From contig NZ_JBPKAO010000007.1 of assembly GCF_051216895.1 (NCBI RefSeq), positions 62,001-126,000 of the forward strand: DNA of 64,000 nt, in the 5' to 3' direction. The position numbers and the translations under genes are program-made. Positions 19,765-29,982 of the stretch are shown piece by piece (positions within the stretch are counted from its first letter, which is position 1; every line of letters begins with the position of its first letter). The notes beneath the pieces are model-generated. The model made no database searches, was not told the origin of the DNA, and saw only the letters and a program-made list of their open reading frames with translations. The stretch comes from Aquipuribacter sp051216895 (GTDB lineage: Bacteria > Actinomycetota > Actinomycetes > Actinomycetales > JBBAYJ01).

Positions 19765-21213
19765 ATGTCCAAGGTGCTGAACTCCCTCCCTGTCGGTGAA
19801 CGCGTCGGTATCGCCTTCTCCGGTGGCCTCGACACCTCGGTCGCGGTCGCCTGGATGCGCGACAAGGGCGCCGTGCCCTGCACCTACACCGCCCACCTGG
19901 GCCAGTACGACGAGCCGGACATCGAGTCCGTGCCCGGTCGGGCGAACGCCTACGGCGCCGAGGTCGCCCGGCTGGTCGACTGCCGTGCGGCGCTGGTGGA
20001 GGAGGGGCTCGCCGCCCTCACGTGCGGCGCGTTCCACATCCGCTCCGGTGGTCGCACCTACTTCAACACCACCCCGCTGGGGCGTGCGGTCACCGGCACG
20101 CTGCTGGTCCGGGCGATGCTCGAGGACGACGTGCAGATCTGGGGCGACGGGTCCACCTACAAGGGCAACGACATCGAGCGGTTCTACCGCTACGGGCTGC
20201 TGGCCAACCCGTCGCTGCGGATCTACAAGCCGTGGCTGGACGCCGACTTCGTCCACGAGCTCGGCGGTCGCAAGGAGATGTCGGAGTGGCTGCAGGCGCA
20301 CGACCTGCCCTACCGCGACAGCACGGAGAAGGCCTACTCCACCGACGCCAACATCTGGGGCGCCACCCACGAGGCCAAGGCGTTGGAGCACCTGGACGCC
20401 AGCATGGAGACCGTCACCCCGATCATGGGCGTGGCCCACTGGGACCCCACGGTGGAGATCGTCCCCGAGGACGTGACCATCGGGTTCGCCCAGGGGCGGC
20501 CGGTCAGCATCAACGGCGCGTCGTTCGACAGCCCGGTCGACCTGGTGATGGCGGCCAACGCCGTCGGCGGCCGCCACGGCCTGGGGATGTCCGACCAGAT
20601 CGAGAACCGGATCATCGAGGCCAAGAGCCGTGGCATCTACGAGGCACCGGGCATGGCCCTGCTGCACGTGGCCTACGAGCGGCTCGTCGCGGCGATCCAC
20701 AACGAGGACACAGTCGCCAGCTACCACAACGAGGGTCGCCGGCTCGGCCGGCTGATGTACGAGGGCCGCTGGCTGGACCCGCAGTCGCTCATGCTCCGCG
20801 AGTCGCTGCAGCGCTGGGTCGGCATGGCCGTCACGGGCGAGGTGACGCTGCGGCTGCGGCGCGGTGAGGACTACTCGATCCTCGACACGTCCGGCCCGTC
20901 GTTCAGCTACCACCCGGACAAGCTGTCGATGGAGCGCACCGGGGACTCCGCCTTCGGCCCCGTCGACCGGATCGGGCAGCTGACCATGCGCAACCTCGAC
21001 ATCGCCGACTCCCGGTCCAAGCTCGAGCAGTACGCCGCGCTCGGCATGGTGGGCGGGTCGCAACCGACCGGCGTGGGCGCGGCCCAGGCCGCGGCCACCG
21101 GTCTCATCGGGGCGCTCACCGAGGGCGGGGCCGAGGCGATCGCCTCGCGCGGCGAGGTGTCGGGCGACGACGAGCTGCTGGACCGGGCCGCGATGGAGTT
21201 CGGGACCGACTGA
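19765..21213 (+). CDS. argG: argininosuccinate synthase, long (E. coli-type) form
   Basis: Joins citrulline and aspartate with ATP in the penultimate step of arginine synthesis. The 482-residue protein has the PP-loop IAFSGGLDTSVA at about 17-28, STYKGNDIERFYRY, and HLGMSDQIENRIIEAK-type late motifs (GLGMSDQIENRIIE). Its N-terminal VGERVGIAFSGGLDTS and its length place it with the E. coli-type enzyme rather than the shorter type (about 400 residues) more usual in actinomycetes, so its origin may differ. ATG 19765 is set by the promoter and ARG box just upstream. Confidence 0.95.
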   Translation: MSKVLNSLPVGERVGIAFSGGLDTSVAVAWMRDKGAVPCTYTAHLGQYDEPDIESVPGRANAYGAEVARLVDCRAALVEEGLAALTCGAFHIRSGGRTYFNTTPLGRAVTGTLLVRAMLEDDVQIWGDGSTYKGNDIERFYRYGLLANPSLRIYKPWLDADFVHELGGRKEMSEWLQAHDLPYRDSTEKAYSTDANIWGATHEAKALEHLDASMETVTPIMGVAHWDPTVEIVPEDVTIGFAQGRPVSINGASFDSPVDLVMAANAVGGRHGLGMSDQIENRIIEAKSRGIYEAPGMALLHVAYERLVAAIHNEDTVASYHNEGRRLGRLMYEGRWLDPQSLMLRESLQRWVGMAVTGEVTLRLRRGEDYSILDTSGPSFSYHPDKLSMERTGDSAFGPVDRIGQLTMRNLDIADSRSKLEQYAALGMVGGSQPTGVGAAQAAATGLIGALTEGGAEAIASRGEVSGDDELLDRAAMEFGTD

Positions 21214-21231
21214 CCGCGAGCGGTCGACGCC

Positions 21232-21609
21232 TCAGCCGGCGAGAGCCTTGGTCTTGAGCTGCTCGAACTCCTGGGGCGAGATCACCTGGTCGTCGAGGAG
21301 GGCCTTGGCCTCGGCGACCTGCTGGGCCGGGGACGTGCCCGCCACCTCCCGGACGTAGGACTCCTGGGCCTCCTTGGCCCGCAGGGCGGAGTCCGTGGCC
21401 CGCTCGGCCATGCCGCGGCCCCGGGCGATCAGGTACACGACGACGGACAGCAGCGGGGTGACGATCAGGAAGATGATCCACACCGCCTTCGCGACCCCCC
21501 CGGTGTCGCGGTCACGGAACAGGTCGGTCAGGACGCTGAAGAACACCATCAGGTAGGCGACGAACAGGTAGGACAGCAGCAGGAGCCAGAGGAAGTCCCA
21601 GAACGACAT
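21232..21609 (-). CDS. SHOCT-domain membrane protein
   Basis: A 125-residue protein with two membrane segments (about 5-28 and 42-62, the PLDc_N-like arrangement), a basic linker and a C-terminal SHOCT motif ending LLDDQVISPQEFEQLKTKAL. SHOCT motifs are short helical pairs found at protein ends, often involved in assembly. ATG 21609 follows GGAAGG. The protein is common in actinomycetes; its function is unknown. Confidence 0.8.
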   Translation of the reverse strand: MSFWDFLWLLLLSYLFVAYLMVFFSVLTDLFRDRDTGGVAKAVWIIFLIVTPLLSVVVYLIARGRGMAERATDSALRAKEAQESYVREVAGTSPAQQVAEAKALLDDQVISPQEFEQLKTKALAG

Positions 21610-21699
21610 GGCAGTCACCTTCCGTAGTGGTGGGGGTCCAGTGTTCGTGGTCCGTACGGGCCGGGACGTCATCCCTGCCAGATGAACCGGTCGTCCGCC

Positions 21700-21978
21700 T
21701 CAGCGGCGGTCGGCGCGACGCGCGACCCGGCGACGGTGCCGTCGGAGGATGCCCAGACCGAGCCAGACGACGGCGCCGACCAGCGCGGACGCCAGGGTCA
21801 GCAGCCACACGGGCCAGGTGAAGTCCCACAGCAGGAACGTCAGGGTGACGTCGTCCCGGTTCTGCAGCATGAACGCCAGCAGGGCGGCCACGCCGGACCC
21901 GGCGAGGACGGCGCTGCCGCTGAGGGCGGCGCCCGACGCCTCGGGCTCGGCCGTCGGTGGGCCGACAGGGTTGGTCAT
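21700..21978 (-). CDS. LapA-like (DUF1049) membrane protein
   Basis: A 92-residue protein with two membrane segments separated by FMLQNRDDVTLTFLLWDF, a signature of the LapA/DUF1049 group, and a very basic tail (RRHRRRVARRADRR). The group is named after an E. coli protein linked to lipopolysaccharide assembly, but its role in Gram-positive bacteria is not established. Its ATG overlaps the stop of the upstream HerA-like gene (ATGA), so the two are translationally coupled. Confidence 0.78.
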   Translation of the reverse strand: MTNPVGPPTAEPEASGAALSGSAVLAGSGVAALLAFMLQNRDDVTLTFLLWDFTWPVWLLTLASALVGAVVWLGLGILRRHRRRVARRADRR

Positions 21979-23474
21979 GGTCGGCCTCCGTCGGGTCGGG
22001 TGGCGTCGCGGGCGGACTGCTGCGGGATGGGCGAGTCGGGGTCGGCCCAGGTGGTGGGCACGTCCTCCCCGCCCTGCGGCGACAGCCGTTCGCCGCTGCG
22101 GAACAGCTGCGGGGTGGGGGAGATGCGGCCGGCCACGAGGCCCTCGCCGAGGCCGAACGCCGGTGCCTGCGCGATCAGGCCCCGCGGCACGTGGGAGAAG
22201 ACCTCCGCCAGGTGCTCGACGTCGGCCGCCGAGTTCGTCTTCATCAGCAGGAGGTTCTCGCACTGCGAGAGGACGGCCGGGTGGAGCTTGCTCGGGCTCT
22301 GGGTGGCCAGCAGCAGGTACAGGCCGTACTTGCGCCCCTCCGCCGCGATCCGGACGGTGTGCTCGACGCCCAGGGCCTGCTGGGGGTCGGTGACCTCCCG
22401 GGGGCAGACGTTGTGGGCCTCGTCGATGACCACCAGCACGGGGGAGCGGGCGGTCCGCCTGGCCCACAGCCCGGTCAGGATGGAGGACACGACGGCGGAG
22501 CGTTCCTCGGCGTGGGCGATGCCGCCGAGGTCGGCGACGAGGGCGCGCCAGTCGGACGACACCTGGTCCAGCAGCGGTACCTCGTCGCGCCCGGCCCAGA
22601 TGCTCCAGCCGGCGGCACCCAGGTTGTCGATGCGCAGCGCGAGGCTCCGGGCCGGTGACCCGGGGGAGAGGTCCTCCTGCTCCTCCAGCTGGTTCCTCAG
22701 GTCCGCGAGGGAGTACTCCGTCGTCCCCTGCCGCTCGGTGGCCCGGCGCAGCAGCGCGTACTCCTCCAGGTCTGCCAGCGGGTCCAGGCGCAGGACCATG
22801 GCCTGCTGCAGCAGCGGCAGCCGGCCGTAGCGGACCTGCAGCCGGTGGGCGCCCTGGGTCCGGAACACCGTCACGACCCCGGGGTCGGGCGCCCCCTCGA
22901 CGCCGCGGACCCCGTCGAGCTGGTCCAGGCCGACGTAGTCGGAGTTGGGGTCGATGACGACCACCCGCAGCCGCGTGTCGCGCAGCACCCGCTCCAGGAC
23001 CACCCCGAGGGAGTACGTCTTGCCGGAGCCGGACTGCCCGCACATGAAGGTGTGCCGGTTGAACCCGGCCGCCACCAGACGGGCCGGTTCGCTGGACGGC
23101 TGCCGGAGCCGACCGATGCGCAGCGACGTGCCGCTGCTCAGCGCCGACCGGCCGGCCGCGATGAGGGCGTCGCCGGCGGGGCGGGCGGGTGCGTCGGGGA
23201 AGGAGTCGTCGCTGGCGGCGGCCACGACGTCGTCACCGACGACACGAGCCAGCAGGGTGCCCTCGGCCAGCAGCCGTCGACCGCCGTCCTCGTCGGTCGT
23301 CTCGCCGCTGGTGGTCTGCACCACCTGCCCCAGGAAGCGTCCCTCCACGGCGTCGATCTCGACCAGGCTGCCGACGGGCAGGTGCGCGACCAGCGGTGCG
23401 TCGAGGCAGAAGCGGCGACCACCCAGGGACCACGCGGTGGCGGTCGTCGGTCCCGACCTGGTCTGCGCCGTCAC
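21975..23474 (-). CDS. HerA-like (DUF87) ATPase
   Basis: A 499-residue P-loop ATPase of the HerA/FtsK branch. An N-terminal beta-barrel-like part (about 10-125) precedes the motor: Walker A MCGQSGSGKTYS near 150, VVVIDPNSDY, Walker B VLVVIDEAHN and LATQSPSKLHP. Such hexameric motors move DNA or protein; HerA partners with the NurA nuclease, but no nurA is nearby. GATCAT ends seven bases before GTG 23474, which supports this start over one at 23513. It is coupled to the LapA-like gene. Confidence 0.8.
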   Translation of the reverse strand: MTAQTRSGPTTATAWSLGGRRFCLDAPLVAHLPVGSLVEIDAVEGRFLGQVVQTTSGETTDEDGGRRLLAEGTLLARVVGDDVVAAASDDSFPDAPARPAGDALIAAGRSALSSGTSLRIGRLRQPSSEPARLVAAGFNRHTFMCGQSGSGKTYSLGVVLERVLRDTRLRVVVIDPNSDYVGLDQLDGVRGVEGAPDPGVVTVFRTQGAHRLQVRYGRLPLLQQAMVLRLDPLADLEEYALLRRATERQGTTEYSLADLRNQLEEQEDLSPGSPARSLALRIDNLGAAGWSIWAGRDEVPLLDQVSSDWRALVADLGGIAHAEERSAVVSSILTGLWARRTARSPVLVVIDEAHNVCPREVTDPQQALGVEHTVRIAAEGRKYGLYLLLATQSPSKLHPAVLSQCENLLLMKTNSAADVEHLAEVFSHVPRGLIAQAPAFGLGEGLVAGRISPTPQLFRSGERLSPQGGEDVPTTWADPDSPIPQQSARDATRPDGGRP

Positions 23475-23609
23475 CTCGTGATGATCAGGGACCGCCGAGC
23501 GTGCCCGCCTCACCCACCGCGGACGAGGCGGGCAGACCTGGCGTGAAGGGCCGCCGCCGTGACGTCCTCGCCCCGGCCGCCGCGACGGGCATCGTGGCAG
23601 GCTGACGGC

Positions 23610-24254
23610 ATGGCCGCGTCAGACGGGTCCCTCGGCCCACGCCGCTTCGACCGCTCCGACCTGCGCGGGGCGCGGTTCGTCGCCTGCGACCTGACCGGGG
23701 TCGTGATGCGCGGGGTCGACATCACGGGCGCGGACATCGACGCACCGTGGTTGCTGGAGGGCGGCGAGGGCGCCCTGCTCGTCAACGGCGTCGACGTCGC
23801 GCCGTACGTCGAGGCCGAGCTGAACCGTCGCTTCCCCGGTCGGGCCGAGCGGAGCGCGCGCGAGCCCGACGGCCTCCGTGCGGCCTGGGCCGCGCTCGAA
23901 CGCACCTGGGCCGGAACCCTGGCGCGCGTCGCGGTCATGCCGGCCGGGTCCGCAGACGTGTCGGTGGACGGGGAGTGGTCGTGCGCGCAGACCCTGCGGC
24001 ACCTGGTCATGGCCACGGACACCTGGTTGCGGGGGGCCGTGCTCGGCGTGGAGCGGCCGTTCCACCCGATCGGGCAGCCCGACACCGCGGCGGACCTGGC
24101 GGCGACGCGCGCGAACCCGTGGGCGCCGCAGCACCCCGAGACCGTGCTGTCGTGCCTGCACACGATCCTGGAGGAGGAGTGGGAGCACCACCGGTTCGCC
24201 GTGCGTGACCTCGACGCGCTCGGGTCGAACCAGGCGGGACGGCCGCAGCCGTGA
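23610..24254 (+). CDS. pentapeptide-repeat plus DinB-like protein
   Basis: A 214-residue protein. Residues 10-45 show a short run of pentapeptide-type repeats (FDRSDLRGARFVACDLTGVVM), which fold as a right-handed beta helix. The rest (about 75-200) is a DinB-like four-helix bundle with GEWSCAQTLRHLVMATDTW and EEEWEHHRFAVRDLD, giving His residues for a metal site. DinB-like proteins are mostly thiol transferases, but the substrate here is unknown. It overlaps the next gene (GyrI-like) by 4 bases. Confidence 0.75.
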   Translation: MAASDGSLGPRRFDRSDLRGARFVACDLTGVVMRGVDITGADIDAPWLLEGGEGALLVNGVDVAPYVEAELNRRFPGRAERSAREPDGLRAAWAALERTWAGTLARVAVMPAGSADVSVDGEWSCAQTLRHLVMATDTWLRGAVLGVERPFHPIGQPDTAADLAATRANPWAPQHPETVLSCLHTILEEEWEHHRFAVRDLDALGSNQAGRPQP

Positions 24255-24868
24255 CGGCCAAGGTCGACCTCAGACGGACCCTGGACTCGTTCCGGGCGCG
24301 ACCGGGGGAGCTGCGGCTCGTCGACGTCCCGGACCTGCGGTACCTGATGGTCGACGGCGCGGGAGACCCCAACACCCCGGCCTTCGCGGACGCCGTCGAG
24401 GCGCTCTACCCGGTGGCCTACGCCCTGAAGTTCGCCAGCAAGCAGCAGCTCGGGCGCGACTACGTCGTGCCGCCCCTGGAGGGGCTGTGGTGGGCCGAGG
24501 ACATGGCCTCGTTCACCGTGGCCCGGGACAAGTCCCGGTGGAGCTGGACGCTGCTGATCCTCGTGCCGGACTGGCTCGGGCCGGACGCCTTCGACGCCGC
24601 CATCACCCACGTGGCCCACCGCCGGCGACCGGACCGGCTCGACGAGGTCCGGCTGGAGTCCTTGTCGGAGGGACGCTGCGTGCAGACGCTGCACGTCGGG
24701 TCGTTCGACGACGAGACCGAGGTCCTGGCGAGGATCCACGACGAGTTCCTGCCGGCCCACGGGCTGCGACCTGCCGGCCGGCACCACGAGATCTACCTCA
24801 GCGACTTCCGCCGGGTGCCGCAGAGCCGACGACGCACCATCCTGCGCCAGCCCGTCGTGGACGCGTAG
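24251..24868 (+). CDS. GyrI-like small-molecule-binding protein
   Basis: A 205-residue protein with a GyrI-like domain: LRLVDVPDLRYLMVDGAGDPNT near the start and EGLWWAEDMASF in the middle, as in the uncharacterised GyrI-like proteins of actinomycetes. The fold binds hydrophobic or amphipathic small molecules and in E. coli SbmC protects DNA gyrase. It starts at GTG 24251, overlapping the pentapeptide/DinB gene, so the two act or are regulated together. Confidence 0.8.
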   Translation: MTAKVDLRRTLDSFRARPGELRLVDVPDLRYLMVDGAGDPNTPAFADAVEALYPVAYALKFASKQQLGRDYVVPPLEGLWWAEDMASFTVARDKSRWSWTLLILVPDWLGPDAFDAAITHVAHRRRPDRLDEVRLESLSEGRCVQTLHVGSFDDETEVLARIHDEFLPAHGLRPAGRHHEIYLSDFRRVPQSRRRTILRQPVVDA

Positions 24869-24929
24869 GCCGCGGCCGTCGTTGAGGAGAGCCGCGCCCC
24901 GAGCCGGGCCCCGAGCGGTCTGATCTGAC

Positions 24930-24943
24930 ATAACGTTCGTTAT
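24930..24943 (+). promoter_or_regulatory. palindrome resembling a TetR-type operator
   Basis: ATAACG-TT-CGTTAT is a perfect dyad in the gap between the GyrI-like gene and the degraded stretch. AT-rich dyads of this form are typical of TetR-family operators. No TetR gene is present in the window, so it may be a leftover of a lost regulator gene or serve a distant regulator. Confidence 0.4.
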
Positions 24944-25091
24944 CGGTGGCTAACTACCGGGAGTCGGAGCAGGTGCAGGGGCTGTCGCCTCTCCGCGGTG
25001 TGACGTTGGCAGTGGCTACGGGCTGGACCCTCGGCGCAGAACCGTCGGGCCTGGACGCTGACGACTTCAACGAGGTCGTCAAGGCAGTCGA

Positions 25092-25193
25092 GTGCGCGCC
25101 AGCCACGACCGGGTGGCTGACGCCTACGTCGATCTTGCGGTGGGGCGCCTCGAGGACGAGCCCTGGCTTCGGGCGGCACGGACCCTGACCCGC
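25092..25193 (+). pseudogene. N-terminal remnant of a SAM methyltransferase
   Basis: Translation in this frame gives SHDRVADAYVDLAVGRLEDEP, close to the opening of class I methyltransferases (YDxVADxYAxxxxxELxxKPLDR). The match breaks off after about 30 residues, with no SAM-binding GxGxG motif following, and no good start codon or ribosome site. The rest of the 428-bp gap between 24869 and 25296 holds no convincing gene. It is read as the stub of a deleted gene; chance resemblance is possible. Confidence 0.35.
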
Positions 25194-25296
25194 GCTCCCG
25201 GTGCGGCTCTCGCGCACGGCCTGGGGCTGCCGGGTCGCCAGAGCCCCGCCGGGAATCCTGATTGCTGGGCCGGTGGGGGTGTGTGACGGTGGACGC

Positions 25297-26505
25297 ATGC
25301 CGGTCGGGGGGACGCGCGTTCGCCTGCCGTTGCCCCTGGTAGTTCTGGTGGCCGGCACGCTGGTCTCGGTCCTGGGCGACAGCGTCGCGTCCTTCGCGCT
25401 GATCCTGGACGCTCGTGAGCTCGGCCCGCCCTGGTGGGTGACGATCGTCCTCTTCGCCGAGCTGGTGCCCCCGCTGTTCCTGGCGCCGGCGCTCGGTGTG
25501 CTGGTCGACCGGTTCGACGTGCGGACGGTCTGGATCAGCGCCGTACTCGTCCAAGCCGTCTGCTTCACGGCCGCGGCCGCCGTGCCCGACTTCTTCACCC
25601 GGGTCGCCCTGATCGCGGTGGCCAACGTCTTCGCCGTGGCCTCGTCGGCGGCGGCGTTCCGTCTCACCCCGGAGCTCGCGGGACCGGTCCCCACCCAGCG
25701 CGCCAACAGCCTCGTCGCGGGCGCGGTGTCCTTCGCGTTCATTCTCGGCCCCGGCCTGGCCGCCGCCGTGCACGACGTCGCGGGCAGCACGGTCCTGCTG
25801 GTCGCCAACGCGGTCTCGTTCCTCGTCGTCGCGGTCCTCGTCCGTGCGGTCGTCCGGGTCGCCCCTCGCGGTGACCTCGAGGTCGGCAGCCGGTTCTGGA
25901 CGCAGGCCGGCGACGGCCTCCGCGTGCTGCGGGGCAGTCCCCTGGTCTGGGTGGTGCTGGGGCTGGCCGCCGGCATCGTCTTCACCACCTCCATCGAGGG
26001 CGTCGCCGGCGTGCAGTACCTACCCGAGGTGACCGGCAGCAACTCCCTGTTCGGCCTGCTCGTCTCGATCTGGGCCTTCGGCGCCTTGCTCGGGTCGCTG
26101 GTCTCAGGCCACCGATGGCTCGAGGGCCGCGAGATCGACCTCGTGGTGTGGGGCGGCGCGCTGATCGGGACGGCCCTGCTCGTGGAGGGCCTGGTCCCCC
26201 GCACCTGGGTCATCGCCGCGGTCTTCGTCCTGGGAGGACTGGGCAACGGTCTGCACAACGTCGGCATCCGCACGACCATCCACCGACACATCCCCGAGAA
26301 CGCCCATGGGCGCGCCTGGTCCTACTACAGCGTCATGGTCAACGCCTGCGTCGTCCTCGGCTACCTCCTCGGGACCCCCTGGGGCGTCCTGTCCGCCCAA
26401 GCCCTCATCATCCTGTCCGGGGCCCTGACCCTTCTCGTCAGCACCTACGCCATCTGGCGCATCAGGAACCTGGCGAAGGACGCCACCTCCAGACGCGTCG
26501 CGTGA
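25297..26505 (+). CDS. MFS transporter
   Basis: A 402-residue major-facilitator protein of the MFS_3/enterobactin-exporter-like type, with 11-12 helices and the A-motif-like GVLVDRFDVRTVW between helices 2 and 3. The C-terminal half has IRTTIHRHIPENAHGRAWSYY, the second-half loop typical of drug efflux carriers. Its second half uses CTC for leucine far more than its CTG-preferring neighbours, and it sits in a stretch with gene remnants, so recent acquisition is plausible. The substrate is unknown. A GACGGT box six bases before ATG 25297 may be its -10. Confidence 0.85.
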   Translation: MPVGGTRVRLPLPLVVLVAGTLVSVLGDSVASFALILDARELGPPWWVTIVLFAELVPPLFLAPALGVLVDRFDVRTVWISAVLVQAVCFTAAAAVPDFFTRVALIAVANVFAVASSAAAFRLTPELAGPVPTQRANSLVAGAVSFAFILGPGLAAAVHDVAGSTVLLVANAVSFLVVAVLVRAVVRVAPRGDLEVGSRFWTQAGDGLRVLRGSPLVWVVLGLAAGIVFTTSIEGVAGVQYLPEVTGSNSLFGLLVSIWAFGALLGSLVSGHRWLEGREIDLVVWGGALIGTALLVEGLVPRTWVIAAVFVLGGLGNGLHNVGIRTTIHRHIPENAHGRAWSYYSVMVNACVVLGYLLGTPWGVLSAQALIILSGALTLLVSTYAIWRIRNLAKDATSRRVA

Positions 26506-26521
26506 CCGCCTGCACGATCTT

Positions 26522-27091
26522 CTAGGCGTCGACCTGCGCGGGACGACGGTCAGCGGCAGGGCTGCGGCGCGGGTAGAGCAGCTGCAGCACCTCGCAGACG
26601 ACGAGCATGTCGTCGGAGAACTCGCGCCCGGCCTCCACGAGCTCCGCAGTGAAGACGCGTTCGTGGCTCTCCCTCCAGTGCGCCAGGGAGCGGTCGCCCT
26701 CCCCCTCGGCCCGGGCGTGTCCCTCCCCCACCTCGGAGAAGGGCACGACGTCGACCGCTGTGGTGCGCACGAGCGCCCGAGGGTGACCAGCACCGTCGAG
26801 GACGATGGAGAGCTCACCGGGACGGGGCATCTCCTGACCCTCGACCTCGTAGGCCCAGTGGGCGCCGGCCGTCGCCGTCTTCGTCCCGTCGAGCACGAGG
26901 GCCAGCAGCTCATCTGCTTGCTCGGGAGTCCCGCCGAAGGCCCACGCGGGCGGCGGCACGACGGTCGCCGCATTCATCCCGGTCACGACGGGAAGTCGGC
27001 CCAGACCGGCGCTGCTTCTCGCTGTCTCCCAGAAGCGAACGATCCCGCTGTCGCCCCCTGACGCGCCCGCGACGGTCTCCTCGACGTCCAT
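26522..27091 (-). CDS. ASCH-domain protein
   Basis: A 189-residue protein with an ASCH domain (about 35-165), a PUA-like fold suggested to bind RNA or nucleotides. Key segments are ALVLDGTKTATAGAHWAYE (the usual dGTKTaT signature), PRPGELSIVLDGAGHP and EGEGDRSLAHWRESHERVF. Some ASCH proteins act on modified nucleosides as amidohydrolases; here the role is unknown. ATG 27091 is preferred because longer forms run through the upstream small frame. It converges with the MFS gene. Confidence 0.82.
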   Translation of the reverse strand: MDVEETVAGASGGDSGIVRFWETARSSAGLGRLPVVTGMNAATVVPPPAWAFGGTPEQADELLALVLDGTKTATAGAHWAYEVEGQEMPRPGELSIVLDGAGHPRALVRTTAVDVVPFSEVGEGHARAEGEGDRSLAHWRESHERVFTAELVEAGREFSDDMLVVCEVLQLLYPRRSPAADRRPAQVDA

Positions 27092-27095
27092 GCCC

Positions 27096-27203
27096 TCAGT
27101 CTGCCGGAGAAGCGTTCCGCCAGAGAGACCACTTCCTCTCGGCTGGACGCATGCCCTTCGCACGGAGGAGCTCGTCGAGGTGGTCCGGGGTGACGATGAA
27201 CAT
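27096..27203 (-). CDS. possible 35-residue peptide
   Basis: A short frame starting ATG 27203 with GGAG nine bases upstream encodes MFIVTPDHLDELLRAKGMRP and about 15 more residues, ending 4 bases before the ASCH start. The Asp/Leu-rich helix-like sequence looks protein-like, and the tight spacing suggests coupling with the ASCH gene. It could instead be the tail of a deleted gene. No relative is recognised. Confidence 0.25.
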   Translation of the reverse strand: MFIVTPDHLDELLRAKGMRPAERKWSLWRNASPAD

Positions 27204-27229
27204 GATGATGGCTCCAGCCGGCAAGCAGC

Positions 27230-27466
27230 CCGTACTGGACCAACCGGCTGCCGTTCGACGCAGGTGAGCTGGACCCGCGCGAGTTCCGGTCCCGGGCGGC
27301 GGGGCGTCCGGTCGACGACGAGCTGCTGGACGAGCTCGAGCGGCAGGACGCGGTCCTCTGGTTCCAGCTGGACCCCGCGACCCTCCGCGTCCTCGACCGG
27401 CTGCGCGCCGGAGGCGCCGGCCTGGCCCTGCTGTCGAACATGCCCGCCGGCATGTCACGGCGCTCG
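27230..27466 (+). pseudogene. internal fragment of a HAD-family hydrolase
   Basis: The frame reads YWTNRLPFDAGELDPREF, then AAGRPVDDELLDELERQDAV, FQLDPATLRVLDRL and GLALLSNMPAGMSRR. This is the cap-to-motif-II part of YihX/epoxide-hydrolase-like HAD phosphatases (LLSN is motif II). The N-terminal catalytic DxD and everything after motif II are missing, and there is no start codon. The fragment runs into the 3' end of the convergent UvrA-like gene. It is read as a truncated remnant. Confidence 0.6.
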
Positions 27467-27517
27467 TCCTGCTGCTGGTCGGAGGGCTGCGACGGGGACC
27501 GCCACCCCGACCCCGCG

Positions 27518-29908
<2,391 letters not shown>

Positions 29909-29982
29909 GCTCGTCCGCCTCCAGGGTGGTGTCGGCGGGCAGTCTGCTGCACCCCGCCGACAACCGGGAACCCCTCGGCCGC

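Noticed and set aside
24946..25188. An 80-residue gene after the TetR-like palindrome
   Set aside because: It has no ribosome site and no recognisable domain; it overlaps the methyltransferase stub in another frame.
24954..26291. A 445-codon open frame on the - strand
   Set aside because: It lies antisense to the MFS gene and crosses the degraded gap; the translation has no protein-like pattern, while the + strand gives a clear transporter.
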